Source: SLDF01 sp964537925 (GTDB lineage Bacteria > Bacteroidota > Bacteroidia > Chitinophagales > Saprospiraceae). Taken from it: a DNA stretch of 64,000 nt. Positions 43,081 through 52,298 of this stretch are shown in pieces (within the stretch, counting starts at the first letter, position 1; each line of letters opens with the position of its first letter). A program made the position numbers and the translations under genes. The DNA is taken from NCBI GenBank assembly GCA_964537925.1, contig CAZICV010000004.1:1-64000 (forward strand), written 5' to 3'. The notes under the pieces were generated by a model, which saw nothing but the letters and a program-made list of their open reading frames with translations, searched no databases and was not told where the DNA came from.

Positions 43081-45555
43081 TTGAGATCCTTTGTTACTCT
43101 CTGCATACTCCTGTACACCCTATCCGCACAAGCGCAGCTCACCGGCTATATCCGGGATAAGGACGGTGAGGCTCTGCCATTCGGTACCGTACACATCAAA
43201 GGAACCACCGCAGGTACGACTGCCAACGCCGAGGGACGCTATCAACTCGACCTGCAACCGGGCGACTACGAACTGGTCTACCAGTATATCGGCTACCGGG
43301 CCGAGCATCGCCGGGTACAATACGACGGGCAGCCCAGGGAACTGCATATCAGGCTGGAGGAAGAGACTTATAATATCCGGGAGCTCGTGATCAGTGCCAA
43401 CGCCGAAGACCCGGCCTATGCTGTGATCCGGAAGGCCATGGAAAAACGGCCGTACTACAAGAATCTAATTGACGCCTACGCCTGCAAAGTCTATATCAAG
43501 GGCAAGGTCAAGATGCTGGAGACACCTACCAGGTTCATGGGCCAGGATCTCGGCGACATGGACGGTATCCTGGACTCGAGCCGGCAAGGCATCCTGTACC
43601 TGTCGGAGTCGGAGACAAAATACTTCTACCAGAAGCCCGACAAACGCAAGGAGATCATGGTCTCCTCCAAGGTCAGCGGCGATGACAACGGGTTCAGCTT
43701 CAACCGGGCATCCGCGATGGACTTCAACTTCTATGAGACGGATATGCATTTCTTCCGACCGATTGTCAACCCGATCGCCTCCAATGCATTCAATTACTAT
43801 CGCTACAAACTACTGCAAAGCTACTACGACGAGGAAAACCGCCTGATCAACAAGATCGAAGTGATCCCGCGGCGCGGCGAAGACCCTGTGTTCAGAGGGA
43901 TCATTTACATCGTAGAGAACACCTGGCAGGTACACAGTGTAGATATGTACCTGACACGGAATGCAATGAAAATGGACCTGTTCGACACGGCCTGGGTCCG
44001 GCAACAGTATGTGCCTGTAGGCAAGTCAGAATACTGGCCGCTTTTTTCTCAGACGATGAGCTTCAAGGCCGGTCTTCTTGTCTTCAAGGTCGGCGGAGAG
44101 TTTACCGCCGTATACACGGACTACGACCTGTCTCCTCGGTTTGAACCGGGTTTTTTCAATAAAGAAGCCCTCAAAGTCGAGTCTGAGGCCAACCAGAAGG
44201 ACAGCAGCTATTGGGAAAATATACGCCCCATTCCGCTCACGGAAGAAGAGAGCCACGACTATGTACGCAAAGACAGCCTGGCGATCCTGCATAAGTCCAA
44301 ACCCTATCTCGACTCGGTGGACCGGGTATCCAACCGGTTCAAGTTCAACGACCTGCTGACCGGCTATACCTACCGGCGCTCTTATCAAGGCTGGAGCCTT
44401 TCCTCCGACCTCAAACAGTTCTCGTTCAATGCAGTACAGGGATGGACTGCCGGGTACAACGGGACATTCCGCAAAACATGGGAGGAAAACAGCGCTAAAA
44501 AAATGCAGTCCCTGCAGGCCTCGGCAGGCTTCCAGTACGGGTTTTCGGACGCCGTGGTCCGTTATTCAGCAGGGCTCCGCACCCGGCTCAACACCCGGTC
44601 CAGGACGACCCTCTACCTGAACGGGGGCAACGAAGTGACGGATATCAACTCAGAGCAGACCCTCAACAACTTCTACAATGCCTGGGCCATGCTCTTCAAC
44701 AAGATCAGCTACAAGAGATTCTACGAAAGGAAGTTTGTAGAAGCCGGCGGCAGTGCAGAGCTTTGGAACGGATGGCGGATGAACGGCCAGATCGGCTGGG
44801 CGCAACGTGCCCCGATGGTCAACCGAACCAACTATTCTTTCAAAAAGAAAGAAGAGTCCTATGCACCCAACGACGATCTGAAGAACGTGGACCGTACACT
44901 GGACCTTGGTCAGAACAGTATATGGCAGGCCGACCTCTCCCTGGTCTGGGTTCCCGGCCAGCGCTATATCAGCTATCCCAACCGCAAGATCAACCTGTGG
45001 TCCCCGTGGCCGACGATCACGGGCAGGTACCAGGCCGGGCTCGACCCACAAGCGGGTGGAATTGCTTACCAGCTCCTGCGTCTCGGCATACGCAAGGACG
45101 TAGTCCTGTCTAATGTATGGGGCGCACTGAGCTTCAACGTCGAAGGCGGGGTCTTTCTCAACAGGCCGCGATACTTCTTCGACTACAAGCACTTCATAGG
45201 CGCCGAGACGCCCGTGATGGAACAGACGAACTACCTGAGAGGCTTCAAGCTCCTCCCTTTCTACAGCCACAGTACGGATCGCGGCTTTGTACAGTCTTTC
45301 CTGGAGTGGAATGACAACAGTTTCCTCTTCGACAAGATACCACTGCTGCGCAAGCTGGGCTTCAACCTGATATACGGCGCTTCCTACCTCTATACCCCCG
45401 ATCGCGGACAGTGGATGGAAGGCAGTATCAGTATCGGCAGGATCGGCTGGCATATCTTCCGGCCGTTCAGGGTGGACTTTGTATGGGCGTGGAGCGATTG
45501 GCAGTACGAACGCTTTGGAGTCCGCCTGGCAGTCATCAACCTATCCGGCAACTGA
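43081..45555 (+). CDS. DUF5686 outer-membrane protein with CarboxypepD-regulatory-like domain
   Basis: 824 residues with a TTG start at 43081; no in-frame ATG or GTG fits before the signal peptide MRSFVTLCILLYTLSAQAQ. Residues 19-105 form a carboxypeptidase-regulatory-like beta-sandwich (LTGYIRDKDGEALPFGTVHIKG...). The rest is the DUF5686 region, with a probable C-terminal barrel (many aromatic, amphipathic strands ending in RLAVINLSGN). Likely a TonB-independent outer-membrane protein of unknown role common in Bacteroidota. Confidence 0.87.
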   Translation: MRSFVTLCILLYTLSAQAQLTGYIRDKDGEALPFGTVHIKGTTAGTTANAEGRYQLDLQPGDYELVYQYIGYRAEHRRVQYDGQPRELHIRLEEETYNIRELVISANAEDPAYAVIRKAMEKRPYYKNLIDAYACKVYIKGKVKMLETPTRFMGQDLGDMDGILDSSRQGILYLSESETKYFYQKPDKRKEIMVSSKVSGDDNGFSFNRASAMDFNFYETDMHFFRPIVNPIASNAFNYYRYKLLQSYYDEENRLINKIEVIPRRGEDPVFRGIIYIVENTWQVHSVDMYLTRNAMKMDLFDTAWVRQQYVPVGKSEYWPLFSQTMSFKAGLLVFKVGGEFTAVYTDYDLSPRFEPGFFNKEALKVESEANQKDSSYWENIRPIPLTEEESHDYVRKDSLAILHKSKPYLDSVDRVSNRFKFNDLLTGYTYRRSYQGWSLSSDLKQFSFNAVQGWTAGYNGTFRKTWEENSAKKMQSLQASAGFQYGFSDAVVRYSAGLRTRLNTRSRTTLYLNGGNEVTDINSEQTLNNFYNAWAMLFNKISYKRFYERKFVEAGGSAELWNGWRMNGQIGWAQRAPMVNRTNYSFKKKEESYAPNDDLKNVDRTLDLGQNSIWQADLSLVWVPGQRYISYPNRKINLWSPWPTITGRYQAGLDPQAGGIAYQLLRLGIRKDVVLSNVWGALSFNVEGGVFLNRPRYFFDYKHFIGAETPVMEQTNYLRGFKLLPFYSHSTDRGFVQSFLEWNDNSFLFDKIPLLRKLGFNLIYGASYLYTPDRGQWMEGSISIGRIGWHIFRPFRVDFVWAWSDWQYERFGVRLAVINLSGN

Positions 45556-45564
45556 TGCGCTGGC

Positions 45565-45783
45565 CTACTCCTCCTGCTGTCGCCAGTCTGTACGGGCCAG
45601 CACGATAAGGACCACACCCCCGAAGATCATCACCAGCCTTGCGATGAAGCCGAACATAGGCCCGGGCAGGTCTATGAACTGCAGAAAACCAAGCCTCAGC
45701 CCTACCAGGCTCAGGCAGAGTGCGAGCGTACCCGTGATGAAAAGCAGGAAGCCGATCAATGTTATCAGTGCTTTATTTTTCAT
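45565..45783 (-). CDS. Small two-helix membrane protein
   Basis: 72 residues. Two membrane helices (ALITLIGFLLFITGTLALCLSLVGL and LVMIFGGVVLIVLA) and a charged C-terminal tail DWRQQEE. No known family recognised. Its stop is 9 bases from the convergent DUF5686 stop. Confidence 0.65.
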   Translation of the reverse strand: MKNKALITLIGFLLFITGTLALCLSLVGLRLGFLQFIDLPGPMFGFIARLVMIFGGVVLIVLARTDWRQQEE

Positions 45784-45877
45784 GCTTGGCTGGAATTCAC
45801 CGGCAAAGATTGATCAAATAATTTAATAACTTTACTACGATGGGGTTTGTTCCCTGTCAAAAACCGGCATTGTACCC

Positions 45878-46732
45878 ATGGTTCAGTTGATCGAGTGCCC
45901 GCGCGATGCTATGCAGGGCATAAAATCCTTCATAGAAACGCGCCACAAGATCGCCTATATCAACCAACTGCTGAAAGTAGGGTACCATACAATCGATTTC
46001 GGCAGCTTTGTCTCGCCGAAAGCGATACCCCAGATGCGTGATACCGCCGAAGTGCTGGACGGGCTTGACCTGGACGAGACAGACTCCAGGCTACTGGCGA
46101 TCGTGGCCAACGAGCGCGGCGCCGCAACCGCCTGCTCCTACCCCCAGATCACCTATCTCGGCTACCCGTTCTCCATCTCGGAGACCTTCCAGCTACGCAA
46201 TACCAACGCCACCATTGAAGAATCACTGGAACGTGTAGCCGGTATCCAGGAACTTTGCACCCGGCATGACAAGTCGCTGGTGGTCTACATATCCATGGGG
46301 TTTGGCAACCCGTACGGCGATGCGTGGAACGTGGAGATCGTACAGCGCTGGGCCGACCGGCTGATCGCAATGGGTATCCGTATCCTGTCCCTGTCCGACA
46401 CGATCGGCGTGGCCAATCCCGGCAGCATCGATTATCTCTTCAGCAACCTGATCCCGCGCTACCCGGACATCAGTTTCGGTGCACATCTCCATACCCAGCC
46501 GCACAACTGGAAGGAGAAAGTGGCGAGCGCCTACCAGGCCGGATGCCGGCGCTTTGATTCCGCGATCAAAGGCTATGGCGGCTGCCCGATGGCCAAGGAC
46601 GACCTCACCGGCAATATGCCCACGGAACACGTACTATACTACATGGACGAAGCGGGCGCCGATATCGGCATCGACCGGCGGGAATTCAATAAAGCTATGG
46701 CGCTGGCGCTGGATATCTTTCCTGCACATTGA
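45878..46732 (+). CDS. Hydroxymethylglutaryl-CoA lyase
   Basis: 284 residues, TIM-barrel HMGL-like enzyme that cleaves HMG-CoA to acetoacetate and acetyl-CoA (leucine degradation). Signatures: IECPRDAMQGI, VDFG-like HTIDFGSFVSPKAIPQM, SLSDTIGVANP, HLHTQPHNW and the catalytic-loop GYGGCPMAKDDLTGNMPTE. A CoA-linked neighbour is not present. The next gene begins within its last bases. Confidence 0.93.
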   Translation: MVQLIECPRDAMQGIKSFIETRHKIAYINQLLKVGYHTIDFGSFVSPKAIPQMRDTAEVLDGLDLDETDSRLLAIVANERGAATACSYPQITYLGYPFSISETFQLRNTNATIEESLERVAGIQELCTRHDKSLVVYISMGFGNPYGDAWNVEIVQRWADRLIAMGIRILSLSDTIGVANPGSIDYLFSNLIPRYPDISFGAHLHTQPHNWKEKVASAYQAGCRRFDSAIKGYGGCPMAKDDLTGNMPTEHVLYYMDEAGADIGIDRREFNKAMALALDIFPAH

Positions 46733-46788
46733 TCCCCGGAGAAAGCCTGCGCCTGTCCGTTCACAACCTCAACCAAAGAAACCTCACT

Positions 46789-47226
46789 GTGATCATATCC
46801 GAAATAGAATTTGGCACGCCCGAATACGATGAGAGCATCCGCCTGCGTACCGATATCCTCAGAAGACCGCTGGGCCTGACCTTTGACCCGGCTGCACTCG
46901 CACTCGAGTACCGCGACTTTCACCTGGGCTGTTATGACGATGACTGGAAGCTGGTCGGTTGCCTCGTACTTACTCCTGTGTCCGAACAGATCATCAAGAT
47001 GCGGCAGGTAGCCGTGGCGGCCGATGCACAGCGCAAAGGGATCGGCGCCCGGCTTGTCCATGCCGCAGAAGAATACGCCCGCCGCAAAGGATGGTATACT
47101 ATCATGTGCCATGCCCGGCAGGAAGCCATCCCTTTCTATATCCGCATGGGATATGCCGCCACAGGCCCCGAGTTTACAGAAGTGAATATACCCCACCGCA
47201 GGATGGAAAAACTGCTCACTGCATGA
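46789..47226 (+). CDS. GNAT-family N-acetyltransferase
   Basis: 145 residues from GTG 46789; the frame is open back to a TTG at 46729, which overlaps the previous stop and would add 20 residues without family similarity. The acetyl-CoA site is seen in MRQVAVAADAQRKGIGARLVHAAEEYARRKG and the C-terminal IPFYIRMGYAATGPEFTEVNIPHRRMEK. Acceptor unknown. Confidence 0.88.
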   Translation: MIISEIEFGTPEYDESIRLRTDILRRPLGLTFDPAALALEYRDFHLGCYDDDWKLVGCLVLTPVSEQIIKMRQVAVAADAQRKGIGARLVHAAEEYARRKGWYTIMCHARQEAIPFYIRMGYAATGPEFTEVNIPHRRMEKLLTA

Positions 47227-47312
47227 GCACGGCCCATACACATTGCGGATAATCATGATATATTAGCGAAGCAGATACCGGGAAGGCCTTGTCTTCCTGA
47301 CCTGACTTTCGC

Positions 47313-47320
47313 TAACTTCG
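47313..47320 (+). promoter_or_regulatory. -7-like promoter box
   Basis: TAACTTCG, one mismatch from TAnnTTTG, 16 bases before the ATG of the next gene. Confidence 0.35.
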
Positions 47321-47336
47321 CGCAAAAACCTGGAAA

Positions 47337-48242
47337 ATGGCACAAGATAAACTGACACTCCTCGTCCTGGCTGCGGGTATGGGCAGCCGTTATGGCGGTC
47401 TGAAACAGCTGGACGCGGTAGGTCCGTCCGGCGAGACCATCATCGACTATTCGATCTATGATGCACTACAGGCCGGCTTCAACAAACTGGTATTCATCAT
47501 CCGCAACGAGTTTCTGGACGAGTTCCGCCAGCGGATCACCGACAAGTTCGCCGACAAGGCAGAGATACACTTTGTACACCAGGACGTCACCACCCCTATA
47601 GACGGTATCGACATCGCGACAGAACGCAGCAAACCCTGGGGCACAGGTCATGCCGTGCTGGTAGCCCGCGATGTCATCCATGAACCGTTTGCAGTGATCA
47701 ATGCCGATGACTTCTACGGCAGGGACGGCTTCAGCCAGGTCGCCGGTTTCCTGCGCAGCGAAGTACGCCCTGACCTTCACTGCATCATCGGGTACGTACT
47801 GAAAAACACGCTTTCCGACAACGGGCATGTATCCCGCGGTGTATGCCAGGTAGATGGCGACCGGATGCTCACAGCAATCAATGAGCGTACCAAGATACAC
47901 CGTGACGGCAGCCGTGTGGTCTACGAAGAGGACGGTGCAGAACATGAAGTAGATGAGTCCTCCGTGGTATCGATGAACTTCTGGGGATTTCACCACAGTA
48001 TTTTCGATCACCTCTACGAGGGCTTCAAGACTTTTGCGCAGGCCAACGCAGACAACCCTAAGGCCGAGTACTTCATACCGCTCGTGGCCGACAACCTCAT
48101 CCGCAGCGACCAGGGCGGATTTGCGATCAGGACATCTGACGACAAGTGGTTTGGTGTGACATACAAGGAAGATAAACCTGAAGTACAGGCCGCCCTGCTC
48201 GCCATGAGCCAGGAAGGACGGTACCCTGACCCGGTCTGGTAG
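47337..48242 (+). CDS. Sugar-phosphate nucleotidyltransferase
   Basis: 301 residues. The N-terminal nucleotide-binding signature is LLVLAAGMGSRYGGLKQLDAVGPSGETIIDYSI; the metal-binding site lies in VINADDFYGRDGF, and the substrate region in KPWGTGHAVLVARD. Activates an unidentified sugar phosphate with NTP. Own -7-like box and a strong terminator. Confidence 0.9.
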   Translation: MAQDKLTLLVLAAGMGSRYGGLKQLDAVGPSGETIIDYSIYDALQAGFNKLVFIIRNEFLDEFRQRITDKFADKAEIHFVHQDVTTPIDGIDIATERSKPWGTGHAVLVARDVIHEPFAVINADDFYGRDGFSQVAGFLRSEVRPDLHCIIGYVLKNTLSDNGHVSRGVCQVDGDRMLTAINERTKIHRDGSRVVYEEDGAEHEVDESSVVSMNFWGFHHSIFDHLYEGFKTFAQANADNPKAEYFIPLVADNLIRSDQGGFAIRTSDDKWFGVTYKEDKPEVQAALLAMSQEGRYPDPVW

Positions 48243-48275
48243 AACAGGATCGGATTACAATCTACTGAAAAAATC

Positions 48276-48310
48276 AGAAGGGGATATCCTGCAGGACATC
48301 CCCTTCTTTT
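48276..48310 (+). terminator. Intrinsic terminator
   Basis: AGAAGGGGAT / ATCCCCTTCT (48276-48285 / 48298-48307) with an internal TCCTGCAGGA palindrome, followed by TTTT. Confidence 0.85.
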
Positions 48311-48340
48311 GCTATTGCTAATCTCTGCCCGACGGCAGTT

Positions 48341-49366
48341 TTATTCAAACAGGTTGTCGTACTGGTTCCTGTGGTTGGCTGCACGCTCGGGTTTGCGTAC
48401 CGGAGCGTCCAGGTCCAGCACATCGGAGTCGTTATTGGCCTGCAGGAGCAAGGTCTCCTTCTGCTCGCCGAGCAAAAGAGATACACCCTCCTTCTCCCAT
48501 TTTTCCAGCATACGCAGACCCTCTTCCTCGAACACACCGTTCTGCAGGTCCACGCTGTTCATGAAGTTGGCGGACATCTCCATGAAACGCTCCATCTCGC
48601 CCACCTTCTGACTCACATCATCTGCGATGGCTTCCAGGGCCATATCGAACATATATCGCTGATCCTTGTCGCCCGCGATGATATTCATAGCTGATTTCAT
48701 CGCACTGTGGCTGGCGCGTATGGCTTTGCGCTCCTGCTCCTTGACCACTACCTGGTCCTGTATGTCTTCGAGGAGAATCTCGGAGTTTTCGTACATCTTG
48801 GTCAACACCCTGTAAAGGATCTCCATTTTCTTATGCAGGTCTTCCAGGCGCAGGTTAGAATCCTGCAGGCGGCCTGCCTTACGGGACTTGAGTATCATCA
48901 TAGCCTGCTTATTGGTTTCCTTAGCCTTGGATGCCAGGGTCAGGTTGGTCTTGATCTCGCGCTGGTTGTTGATGATAATCTCCCTGAGACGGTGCATTTG
49001 TCCCCGCAGCTTACTGATCTGCTGGTTCATCTTGCTCAGGTTGTTCCGAAGGTCCTCTACATAACTCTTGAGTATACCGATCGGATCGATCTGGACAAAG
49101 ATACCTGTCACCCAGCGCATCACGCTCTTGTACGCATACCAGACCAGGTTGCGCATCTTTGGATCCAGCACCATGTACAGTATGGCGCCGAGGACGATCA
49201 GCATACCGCTGAGATATAGCAGGTTCTGGGCCAGGGACAGCAAGACCGGCATCGCCGTATACAGCAGATATCCGCCGCCCAGCACCAATCCCGCAAGGAT
49301 GATGGTACCCGTCACCCCCTCAGGACGTTGCCAAAAAGATTTAGGTTTGAATTCCTGAACTTCCAT
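48341..49366 (-). CDS. Membrane protein with long coiled coil (PspA-like region possible)
   Basis: 341 residues. Two N-terminal membrane helices (GTIILAGLVLGGGYLLYTAMPVLL and LLYLSGMLIVLGAILYMVL) are followed by a coiled coil rich in Lys, Glu and Gln (about 100-210; LRNNLSKMNQQISKLRGQMHRLREIIINNQREI) and a helical tail. No firm family match. The coiled coil has a layout reminiscent of phage-shock PspA/Vipp1 proteins, but this is inference. A TACCTTTA box (49394-49401 complement) precedes it. Confidence 0.72.
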   Translation of the reverse strand: MEVQEFKPKSFWQRPEGVTGTIILAGLVLGGGYLLYTAMPVLLSLAQNLLYLSGMLIVLGAILYMVLDPKMRNLVWYAYKSVMRWVTGIFVQIDPIGILKSYVEDLRNNLSKMNQQISKLRGQMHRLREIIINNQREIKTNLTLASKAKETNKQAMMILKSRKAGRLQDSNLRLEDLHKKMEILYRVLTKMYENSEILLEDIQDQVVVKEQERKAIRASHSAMKSAMNIIAGDKDQRYMFDMALEAIADDVSQKVGEMERFMEMSANFMNSVDLQNGVFEEEGLRMLEKWEKEGVSLLLGEQKETLLLQANNDSDVLDLDAPVRKPERAANHRNQYDNLFE

Positions 49367-49518
49367 TGTTACGATTGAATTTTAACTGCAATCTAAAGGT
49401 AAGACATTTTCCGTGCAAGCGGAATGTCTAATCGATATGGGTAGGTTTTTTGGCGACCAACCCGACCTGCAGCCCAATCACCGCAGCAGGCATACCGGGT
49501 TTCGTGCCGATAAAACCT

Positions 49519-49526
49519 TATATTTG
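49519..49526 (+). promoter_or_regulatory. -7 promoter box of the arginine deiminase gene
   Basis: TATATTTG, 14 bases before ATG 49541; it shows that a GTG at 49526 cannot be the real start. Confidence 0.5.
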
Positions 49527-49540
49527 TGAAAACCCAATGT

Positions 49541-50812
49541 ATGAGTGAAGGCGGTATAAGCGTCACGTCCGAGATCGGCCACCTGAGAAAAGTAATTGTT
49601 CACAGACCCGATCGCGGGATAGCGCGGATCAGCCCCAAAAAAGCAGGTGAGCTGTTGTTTGACGACATCGTACACCTGCCGCAGATGCAGCGCGAACACG
49701 ATATTTTCACCGATGTGCTGCGGGCTTTCACAGGTGCGGACAACGTTCTGTATGTAGAGAAGCTGCTCCTGGAAGCGCTCGAACACTCCCAGGACAAAAA
49801 AGAAGAACTGATCCGCATGATCGTGGACTACGAAGAGCTGCCCCAGTCCTACCTGGAGACGCTCAAGTCCCTACCCTGCCACAAGCTCGCGGATGTACTG
49901 ATCACCGGCTACTTCGAAGAAGAGGATACCATCTATTTCGACCCGATACCCAACTTCATATTCACCAGGGATATCGCCGTGGTCGTCAAGGACCATGTCG
50001 TGATCACCAAGGCTGCCAAGATGGCCCGTTTCCGGGAGAACTTCCTGACACGGTTCATCTTCTGGGCGCATCCTCTTTTCCAGGGCCTGCAGGACAGCGG
50101 CAAAGTGATCAACCTCAACCGTGTCGACCTCTTCCCGCCCTCCCGCAAAGGAGGGATCGTATCCATCGAGGGCGGCGATATGATGGTACTCGAAGGCGAA
50201 TATCTGCTCATCGGCAGCAGTGAACGTACGACCGAACACGCAATCCACTCACTGAAAGATGTGCTATTCGAGCGGGGCGTGATCAAGAATGTCGTACAGA
50301 TCAATATCCCTAACGAACGTTCGTTCATGCATATCGATACGCTCTTCACCAGGATACACCGCGACCATATCGTCGCATACAAGCCCATCGTGTACGAAGG
50401 CATCAGTTCCAATGTACAGGTCTTCAGGAGCGATGGCAGTGGCAGCACCTACGCGTCGGTGAAAGAGTTTATCCACAGCGAGATCAATCCCGAGATGAAG
50501 TTCATCTTCTCCGGCAACGGGGAGTCGCCCTACCAGGAGCGCGAGCAGTGGACCGACGGCTGCAACCTGGTAGCGATCAAGCCAGGCGTGGCAGTCAGCT
50601 ACGATCGCAATCCTCATACGGAGCGTGCCTTCCGGGATCATGGCTACGAGATCCGCCCGGCCGCAGATCTGCTGGACGGCATACGCAGCGGTGAGATCGA
50701 TCCGGCCGGAGTAGAGAATACCATCATCACAATACCATCGGGAGAGCTCTCACGCGCCAGGGGAGGCAGTCATTGTATGACCTGCCCTATCCTGAGAGAC
50801 AAGACTACATAA
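49541..50812 (+). CDS. Arginine deiminase-family protein
   Basis: 423 residues. Guanidino-modifying fold with N-terminal SEIGHLRKVIVHRPDRGIARISPK, EGGDMMVLE, ERSFMHIDTLFTRI (catalytic His region) and the terminal GGSHCMTCPI with nucleophile C412. Converts arginine to citrulline and ammonia, if the substrate is arginine. Ornithine transcarbamylase and carbamate kinase are absent from the window. ATG 49541 chosen for the promoter position. Confidence 0.92.
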   Translation: MSEGGISVTSEIGHLRKVIVHRPDRGIARISPKKAGELLFDDIVHLPQMQREHDIFTDVLRAFTGADNVLYVEKLLLEALEHSQDKKEELIRMIVDYEELPQSYLETLKSLPCHKLADVLITGYFEEEDTIYFDPIPNFIFTRDIAVVVKDHVVITKAAKMARFRENFLTRFIFWAHPLFQGLQDSGKVINLNRVDLFPPSRKGGIVSIEGGDMMVLEGEYLLIGSSERTTEHAIHSLKDVLFERGVIKNVVQINIPNERSFMHIDTLFTRIHRDHIVAYKPIVYEGISSNVQVFRSDGSGSTYASVKEFIHSEINPEMKFIFSGNGESPYQEREQWTDGCNLVAIKPGVAVSYDRNPHTERAFRDHGYEIRPAADLLDGIRSGEIDPAGVENTIITIPSGELSRARGGSHCMTCPILRDKTT

Positions 50813-50846
50813 TCCAATACTGCATAAAACATACCGGAGACGAGCC

Positions 50847-51257
50847 ATGTACCAGCACAGAACACAAGTCAGGGTGCGATATGCAGAGACAGACAAGATG
50901 GGCTATCTCTACTACGGCAACTACGCGGCCTATTACGAAGTGGGGCGTGTGGAAGCCATGCGGGCGCTGGGTATTTCCTACCGGGATATGGAAGAAGAAC
51001 AGGGTATCCTGATGCCGGTTGTGCATATGCAGGTACGCTACCTGAGACCGGCCAGGTATGACGATCTGCTCACCCTAGAGACCAGTATACTCAATATGCC
51101 CGCCTCATCTGTGACATTCCAGTGCCTGGTCTACGATGCGGAAGGCCAGTTGCTCAACCAGGGCCAGGTCAAACTTTGTTTTCTCGAGGCGGCTTCCGGG
51201 CAGCGGATCGACGCTCCCGGCTATATTACAGAACGACTAAGGCCTTACTTTGAGTAG
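50847..51257 (+). CDS. YbgC-type acyl-CoA thioesterase
   Basis: 136 residues. Hot-dog fold with the signature VRYAETDKMGYLYYGNYAAYYEVGR, including catalytic D16. Hydrolyses short- or medium-chain acyl-CoA. Overlaps the start of the next gene by 8 bases. Confidence 0.92.
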   Translation: MYQHRTQVRVRYAETDKMGYLYYGNYAAYYEVGRVEAMRALGISYRDMEEEQGILMPVVHMQVRYLRPARYDDLLTLETSILNMPASSVTFQCLVYDAEGQLLNQGQVKLCFLEAASGQRIDAPGYITERLRPYFE

Positions 51258-52194
51258 GCGATCTTTCAGACGACGCAAGAGACTGCTCTCCATCCGCCCC
51301 GTGCGTTACCTGTTGCAATGGGCCAGGCGTTCTTCCCTGCCCGGATTCGGGGGAGTACCGGTATACGATGTATTCATATTTGTCCTGCTGGAATCCCGGC
51401 GCGACGATATCATCACCCGGGCCAACTCCGTGGCATTCAGTTTTTTCCTGGCCATGTTTCCATCGTTGATCTTCCTGATCGCCATACTCCCCTATTTCCC
51501 GATCGGTGACCTGTCGGATATATTCGAGTTTTACCTGAATACTGTGTTGCCCGCTTCGGCCGAGTCATTCCTGCACACCACGCTCGAAGACCTGAACCGC
51601 ATCCCCCGCGGAGGTATTCTGTCCGTGGGTGTGGTACTCGCCTTCTACTTCTCCTCCAATGGTATGCTGGGCCTGATGCGGGGCTTCGACAAGAGCCACC
51701 CGACTATTTTCAAGAAACGCAGCAAGATGCGGAAGAGGCTGGTAGCGGTCGTACTCACGGTACTGCTTGGTATGCTTCTGCTCGTCTCGGGGATCCTCAT
51801 TGTACTCGGCAATATCCTGCTGGGCTTTTTCTTCGATTTCTTCCACCTCGACGACTGGAGCAGACTGGGATTCCAGGCGCTCAAATGGCTGGCCGTAGTC
51901 GTACTGGTATACTCTGTGATCGCCTGTATCTACCGCTATGGGCCGGCCGTACACCGCAAACTGAATTTCTTCTCTCCCGGCGCTACACTGGCTGCCATCG
52001 CCTCCATACTCACATCGGCCGGGTTTGCATTCTTTGTCAACAATTTCGGGACCTACAACAAAATCTACGGCTCGATCTCGGCGATCATCGTCCTCCTCAT
52101 CTGGATACAATTCATCTCGCTCTTCATCCTGATCGGCTTCGAGCTCAACGTAGGTATAGCGCTCAGCAGGAACCTGCGCAGGCAGAAATTGTGA
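51250..52194 (+). CDS. YihY/virulence factor BrkB family membrane protein
   Basis: 314 residues with a TTG start at 51250 that overlaps the thioesterase stop. Multi-spanning; family blocks DIITRANSVAFSFFLAMFPSLIFLIAILPYF, VLAFYFSSNGMLGLMRGFDKSH and GSISAIIVLLIWIQFISLFILIGFELN. Biochemical role not established (formerly annotated ribonuclease BN). Confidence 0.93.
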   Translation: MSRRSFRRRKRLLSIRPVRYLLQWARRSSLPGFGGVPVYDVFIFVLLESRRDDIITRANSVAFSFFLAMFPSLIFLIAILPYFPIGDLSDIFEFYLNTVLPASAESFLHTTLEDLNRIPRGGILSVGVVLAFYFSSNGMLGLMRGFDKSHPTIFKKRSKMRKRLVAVVLTVLLGMLLLVSGILIVLGNILLGFFFDFFHLDDWSRLGFQALKWLAVVVLVYSVIACIYRYGPAVHRKLNFFSPGATLAAIASILTSAGFAFFVNNFGTYNKIYGSISAIIVLLIWIQFISLFILIGFELNVGIALSRNLRRQKL

Positions 52195-52222
52195 CCCACT
52201 ATCTGATAGATAGAATCAATGA

Positions 52223-52259
52223 ATAGATAAAAACAATCGATTTGATTGATTGTTAGACT
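52223..52259 (+). promoter_or_regulatory. OxyR-like tetrad operator of dps-ahpC-ahpD
   Basis: Four tetranucleotides spaced by exactly seven bases: ATAG-N7-CAAT-N7-ATTG-N7-GACT. The OxyR consensus is ATAG-N7-CTAT-N7-ATAG-N7-CTAT, so spacing fits fully and the sequences partly. The element overlaps the -33 box, the usual position for an activator. Confidence 0.5.
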
Positions 52260-52272
52260 TGAGTCAACTTTG
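52241..52272 (+). promoter_or_regulatory. Promoter of dps-ahpC-ahpD
   Basis: TTTG (52241-52244), a 20-base spacer and CAACTTTG (52265-52272), one mismatch from TAnnTTTG. Leader to the dps ATG is about 20 nt. Confidence 0.55.
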
Positions 52273-52298
52273 CAGAGCGAAACCAAATCCATACAGAT

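Noticed and set aside
49526..49540. GTG start five codons upstream in the arginine deiminase gene
   Set aside because: The GTG overlaps the last base of the -7 promoter box and could not be transcribed from it.
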